Shown: positions 12,837-16,262 of the stretch, piece after piece
How positions within the stretch are numbered: position 1 is the stretch's first letter
Layout: each line of letters begins with the position of its first letter
Assembly: GCA_002359055.1 (NCBI GenBank)
Contig: DEQC01000023.1
Coordinates: 50,808 to 67,069 of the forward strand
Origin: Flavobacteriales bacterium UBA3376
GTDB taxonomy: Bacteria; Bacteroidota; Bacteroidia; Flavobacteriales; Weeksellaceae
Length of the DNA stretch: 16,262 bases
Direction of reading: 5' to 3'
Translations under genes and position numbers: made by a program
The notes under the pieces: model-generated
Told to the model about the DNA's origin: nothing
The model's input: only the letters and a program-made list of their open reading frames with translations
Databases searched by the model: none

Positions 12837-14297
12837 ATGTTATTGATTGAATTATTAAATGATGTAAAAACAAATGAAATCATCGGTTCTACCGAAGTGA
12901 TGATTGAGCAAGTTCAGTTTGACTCAAGAAAAGTCGAACGAAACACTCTTTTTGTAGCTCAAACAGGTACTCAAGTAGATGGTCATGACTTCATAGATTC
13001 GTCCATAGAATCAGGTGCAATCGCTGTTGTTTGCGAAAGAAAGCCAAAATCTTTGAACGAAAATGTTACTTATATAATAGTCGATAATTCAGCCATAGCT
13101 TTAGGAATTATAGCTGCTAACTTTTATCAACATCCAACCAAAAAGTTGAAACTCATAGGAATTACCGGCACCAATGGTAAAACTACAACAGCAACTCTCA
13201 CTTATAATTTGCTCGAATCTTTAGGGTATGCAACTGTTTTGGTTTCAACCATAAATATTTTGGTCCATGGAAAGAAAATTGAAAGTACGCATACGACTCC
13301 CGATATTTTGACTTTGAATAAAATATTTAGCGATGCTGTTGAAGCTGGATGTCAATATGCTGTAATGGAAGTGAGTTCACACGGAATCGATCAGAATAGA
13401 ATCGCTGGTCTGGAATATGCTTTAGGTGTTTTTACGAATATTTCTCATGATCATTTAGATTATCATAAAACTTTCAAAGAATACATCAGAGCAAAAAAGA
13501 AATTTTTTGACGCTTTACCAAAAACTGCAAAATCTCTGACGAATGTAGATGATAAAAATGGAGTAGTGATGTTGCAAAACTCAAACGCTCAAAAATTTTC
13601 TTATGCTTTAAAATCCAATGCTGATTTTAAGGCGAAAATTTTAGAAAACGAATTTATTGGCATGCAACTTTTGATTGATGGATTGGAATTTTGGACACCT
13701 TTGATCGGTCAATTCAATGCCTATAATTTATTGGCAGTTTATAGCATCGCTCGCTTATTGAATTTCGATAAACAAGAGATTTTAACCCATTTGAGCAAGT
13801 TGAAAAATGTCGATGGACGCTTTCAATCATTTGTTTCTCCAAAAGGAATTTCAATTATAGTCGATTATGCACATACGCCAGATGCTTTGGAAAATGTCAT
13901 CAATACCGTTCATAATATCAGAAGTATAGGTGAAAGATTGTTTACAGTTGTTGGTTGTGGTGGAGATAGAGATAGAGCTAAAAGACCTGAAATGGCTCGA
14001 ATCGCTGCTACTAACTCTGATTTTGCAATTTTCACTTCAGATAATCCGAGAACCGAAGATCCAGATGAAATTCTAAAAGAAATGGAAGTTGGAGTGGAAG
14101 CAAAAGATTTCAATAAAACTTTGAAAATAACTGACCGTAAGGAAGCGATTAAAACCGCTTTACAGTTGGCCGAAAAAGGCGATATCATTCTTATCGCTGG
14201 AAAAGGACATGAAACTTATCAAGAGATAAAAGGAGTGAAGCATCATTTTGATGATATGGAAACAGCTAAAGAATTAATTCAAAAACTAAATAAATAA
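12837..14297 (+). CDS. murE: UDP-MurNAc-tripeptide synthetase (meso-diaminopimelate adding)
   Basis: MurE adds the third amino acid to UDP-MurNAc-L-Ala-D-Glu in the cytoplasm, using ATP. The 486-residue product has the normal size. The N-terminal UDP-substrate domain contains QFDSRKVERNTLFVA (27-41). The central ATPase has the P-loop ITGTNGKTTTATL (109-121), VMEVSSHGIDQNR (176-188), FTNISHDHLDYH (199-210) and a probable carbamylated Lys220 in EYIRAKKKFF. The C-terminal domain has DYAHTPDALENV, GCGGDRDRAKRP and the DNPR motif (402-405), which marks meso-diaminopimelate specificity rather than lysine. The peptidoglycan should therefore be the DAP type of Gram-negatives. It sits 7 nt after ftsI and 3 nt before mraY. 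Confidence 0.98.
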   Translation: MLLIELLNDVKTNEIIGSTEVMIEQVQFDSRKVERNTLFVAQTGTQVDGHDFIDSSIESGAIAVVCERKPKSLNENVTYIIVDNSAIALGIIAANFYQHPTKKLKLIGITGTNGKTTTATLTYNLLESLGYATVLVSTINILVHGKKIESTHTTPDILTLNKIFSDAVEAGCQYAVMEVSSHGIDQNRIAGLEYALGVFTNISHDHLDYHKTFKEYIRAKKKFFDALPKTAKSLTNVDDKNGVVMLQNSNAQKFSYALKSNADFKAKILENEFIGMQLLIDGLEFWTPLIGQFNAYNLLAVYSIARLLNFDKQEILTHLSKLKNVDGRFQSFVSPKGISIIVDYAHTPDALENVINTVHNIRSIGERLFTVVGCGGDRDRAKRPEMARIAATNSDFAIFTSDNPRTEDPDEILKEMEVGVEAKDFNKTLKITDRKEAIKTALQLAEKGDIILIAGKGHETYQEIKGVKHHFDDMETAKELIQKLNK

Positions 14298-14300
14298 GAG

Positions 14301-15521
14301 ATGCTATATTATCTATTCGACTTTTTAGATCAACAATTTGACATCCCAGGTTTAGGGCTGTTTCAATATACTTCATTCCGCGCGGGTATGGCAGTGTTGA
14401 TGGCTTTGATGATAGCATTGTTTTTTGGAAAGAGAATTATCAATTATCTAAGAAGAGAACAATTAGGCGAAACAGTTAGGGATTTAGGATTGGAAGGTCA
14501 AGTTGAAAAATCTGGTACCCCTACTATGGGTGGGATTATCATCATTTTAGCAACCATAATTCCAGTGCTTTTATTTGCCAAACTCAGCAATATTTACATC
14601 ATCATTTTATTGGTTTCTACCTTATGGTTGGGTGCGATTGGATTTTTGGATGATTATATCAAAGTTTTTAGAAAAAATAAAGAAGGTCTTGCCGGGAAAT
14701 TCAAAGTGCTTGGACAAGTCGGTTTGGGTGTATTCGTTGGTTCAATGTTGTATTTCAGCCCTGATGTAACCGTGAGAAGTCAGGATTATTCTACTCAAAC
14801 TGAAGAGGTCAGCGTGATTCAATTTGGTGAAGAAGAAAAAAGCCTGGACACCACGGTTCCATTTTTTAAAAACAATGAATTTAATTATGGTGATTTGTTG
14901 TTTTGGATGGATCAGTCGGGGAAAATGAAATACGAATGGATAATTTTTCTTTTTGCAGTAATTTTTATCATCACCGCAGTTTCTAACGGGGCAAATCTGA
15001 CCGACGGAATCGATGGTTTGGCAGCAGGTTCATCCATGATCATTATGGCAGCACTTGCTTTGTTTGCATTCGTTTCTGGTAATATAGTTTTGGCCGATTA
15101 TCTTAATATTTTATTTATACCAAGATCAGAAGAAGTTGTGGTCTTTAGCGCTGCCTTCATTGGAGCTTTGATCGGTTTTTTATGGTACAATACTTATCCA
15201 GCTCAAGTATTTATGGGAGATACAGGAAGTTTAACCATCGGTGGGCTCATCGCTGTAATTGCAATTATTGTTCGTAAAGAGCTGATGTTACCAGTATTGT
15301 GTGGGATTTTCTTTGCAGAAAGTTTATCTGTGATGCTACAGGTTGGATATTTCAAATACACAAAAAAGAAATTTGGAGAAGGAAGAAGAATTTTCTTGAT
15401 GTCACCACTTCATCATCATTATCAGAAGTTGAACATTCATGAAAGCAAAATTGTAAATCGCATGTTGATTGTGGGTTTTATTCTTGCAGTTATCACAGTT
15501 ATAACCTTAAAAGTGAGATGA
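14301..15521 (+). CDS. mraY: Phospho-N-acetylmuramoyl-pentapeptide transferase MraY
   Basis: MraY transfers phospho-MurNAc-pentapeptide from UDP to undecaprenyl phosphate, making lipid I in the inner membrane. The 406-residue protein has about ten hydrophobic segments. Conserved elements are SGTPTMGG (71-78), the aspartate pair in FLDDYIK (Asp117 and Asp118), NLTDGIDGLAAGSS (232-245), VFMGDTGSL (303-311) and the histidine triplet in SPLHHHYQ (His371-373). It is longer than the roughly 360 residues of E. coli MraY, mainly from an acidic insertion around 155-185 before TTVPFFK and further residues at about 190-212. Enlargement here is, as I recall, typical of Bacteroidota MraY. murD begins 1 nt after its stop. 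Confidence 0.98.
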   Translation: MLYYLFDFLDQQFDIPGLGLFQYTSFRAGMAVLMALMIALFFGKRIINYLRREQLGETVRDLGLEGQVEKSGTPTMGGIIIILATIIPVLLFAKLSNIYIIILLVSTLWLGAIGFLDDYIKVFRKNKEGLAGKFKVLGQVGLGVFVGSMLYFSPDVTVRSQDYSTQTEEVSVIQFGEEEKSLDTTVPFFKNNEFNYGDLLFWMDQSGKMKYEWIIFLFAVIFIITAVSNGANLTDGIDGLAAGSSMIIMAALALFAFVSGNIVLADYLNILFIPRSEEVVVFSAAFIGALIGFLWYNTYPAQVFMGDTGSLTIGGLIAVIAIIVRKELMLPVLCGIFFAESLSVMLQVGYFKYTKKKFGEGRRIFLMSPLHHHYQKLNIHESKIVNRMLIVGFILAVITVITLKVR

Positions 15522-15522
15522 T

Positions 15523-16262
15523 ATGAAGAAGAATTTGGTGATTTTAGGTGGAGGAGAAAGCGGAGTAGGCGCAGCTTTGTTGGGTAAACATTTAGGGTAT
15601 AATGTATTTCTTTCCGATAAAGGAGAGTTGAAAGATAAATATCGAAACAAATTGATTGAAAATGAAATTTATTTCGAAGAGGAAACTCATACTTTATCCA
15701 AAATACTAAATGCAGATTTAGTGATTAAAAGTCCTGGAATACCAAATACAGCTCCAATTATTCAACAAATTCATGAAAAAAATATTCAAATCATATCAGA
15801 GATAGAATTTGCATCGCAATATACAGATGCGAAAATCATAGCCATCACAGGAAGTAATGGCAAAACAACTACCGCTACTTTGGTGTACCAAATCTTGAAA
15901 GATGCAGGTTGTAAAGTGGCGTTGGCAGGCAATATAGGAAACAGTTTTGCCGAGTTGGTAGTAAAAAATACCTATGAATATTACGTATTGGAAATTAGCA
16001 GTTTCCAATTGGACGATGTGGTTTCATTTAAACCTTATATCGCAATATTACTGAATATAACACCTGATCATTTGGATCAGTACGATTATAAATTAGAACG
16101 TTATGCTCGATCGAAATTTAGAATTACTGAAAATCAATCGGAAGAAGATTATTTCGTCTATAATTTTGATGATGATAATGTTTTGGAACTAATAAAAGAT
16201 ATTAATACAAAAGCAAAAAAAGTGCCTTATTCTATGAGTGAAAATGTAAATGAAGGATCCTT
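15523..16262 (+). CDS. murD: UDP-MurNAc-L-Ala-D-Glu ligase MurD, 5' part (runs off window)
   Basis: MurD adds D-glutamate to UDP-MurNAc-L-alanine in the cytoplasm, the step before MurE. The frame is open from ATG 15523 to the last base, giving 246 residues of an expected 440-450; only the N-terminal domain and most of the central domain are present. The start MKKNLVILGGGESGVGAALL (1-20) is the nucleotide-sugar binding region. VIKSPGIP (67-74), the P-loop ITGSNGKTTTATL (108-120), YVLEISSFQLDDV and LNITPDHLDQY follow in the family's order. The gene is 1 nt after mraY, matching the conserved dcw order murE-mraY-murD. The C-terminal glutamate ligase domain and stop lie beyond the window. Confidence 0.97.
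   Translation, partial: MKKNLVILGGGESGVGAALLGKHLGYNVFLSDKGELKDKYRNKLIENEIYFEEETHTLSKILNADLVIKSPGIPNTAPIIQQIHEKNIQIISEIEFASQYTDAKIIAITGSNGKTTTATLVYQILKDAGCKVALAGNIGNSFAELVVKNTYEYYVLEISSFQLDDVVSFKPYIAILLNITPDHLDQYDYKLERYARSKFRITENQSEEDYFVYNFDDDNVLELIKDINTKAKKVPYSMSENVNEGS

Noticed and set aside
15796..16008. 70-codon minus-strand open frame near the window end
   Set aside because: It is antisense to the conserved MurD P-loop region; murD in the plus strand explains the sequence.
1..16262. Mobile elements, CRISPR arrays, toxin-antitoxin or defence genes
   Set aside because: All long frames are accounted for by housekeeping genes, no tandem spaced repeats beyond the TGGTA set were seen, and no transposase or integrase motifs appear.

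Overview
This is an AT-rich chromosomal segment of a member of the Bacteroidota, most likely a Flavobacteriales-type organism. The support is a tRNA-tuf-tRNA-Trp-secE-nusG block, a 728-residue type III glutamine synthetase (GlnN), a Rho factor with a long inserted hydrophilic region, a DUF4293-type membrane protein beside rho, a MraY with an enlarged hydrophilic loop, an FtsI with a C-terminal PASTA domain, tRNA genes without encoded CCA, and TAnnTTTG-type -7 motifs with little use of Shine-Dalgarno sequences. Genus and species cannot be read from the window. I see no insertion sequences, phage genes, CRISPR arrays or rRNA; these are core housekeeping genes.

Layout. (1) 1-2460, plus strand: tRNA-Gly(TCC), tRNA-Thr(GGT), tuf, tRNA-Trp(CCA), secE, nusG, closed by a strong intrinsic terminator. 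In this phylum rplK and the other ribosomal protein and RNA polymerase genes usually follow nusG; here they do not. (2) 2458-5208, minus strand: glnN, converging on nusG, and upstream of it a small four-helix membrane protein gene (DUF4293-like) with its own terminator. (3) 5209-7561, plus strand: rho, then aroQ (type II dehydroquinase). (4) 7554-8938, minus strand: an alpha/beta hydrolase gene followed by engB (ysxC/yihA), with engB converging on and overlapping aroQ by 8 bp. (5) 8939-16262, plus strand: a divergent regulatory region and then the division and cell wall (dcw) cluster: mraZ, rsmH, ftsL-like, ftsI, murE, mraY and the start of murD, which runs off the window. The dcw genes overlap or are separated by at most 7 nt, so they form one transcript.

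How the genes work together. Block 1 supplies translation elongation, the SecE translocase subunit and the elongation/termination factor NusG; Rho in block 3 is the partner of NusG. Block 5 encodes the cytoplasmic and first membrane steps of peptidoglycan precursor synthesis (MurE, MraY, MurD), the septal transpeptidase FtsI with its FtsL-like partner, the 16S rRNA methyltransferase RsmH and the regulator MraZ. EngB is a ribosome-assembly GTPase.

The most notable non-coding signal is a set of three TGGTA pentamers at exact 10-bp spacing (9113, 9123, 9133) just downstream of a promoter-like sequence and upstream of mraZ. It has the architecture of a MraZ autoregulatory operator and argues that mraZ starts at TTG 9170, not at GTG 9122, which lies inside the repeats. 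Other points are the break in the nusG-rplK linkage, the glutamine/asparagine-rich Rho insertion, inverted repeats at the glnN promoter, and a near-identical 22-base element shared by the rho and hydrolase-mraZ upstream regions. I did not find a clearly new biological system here.
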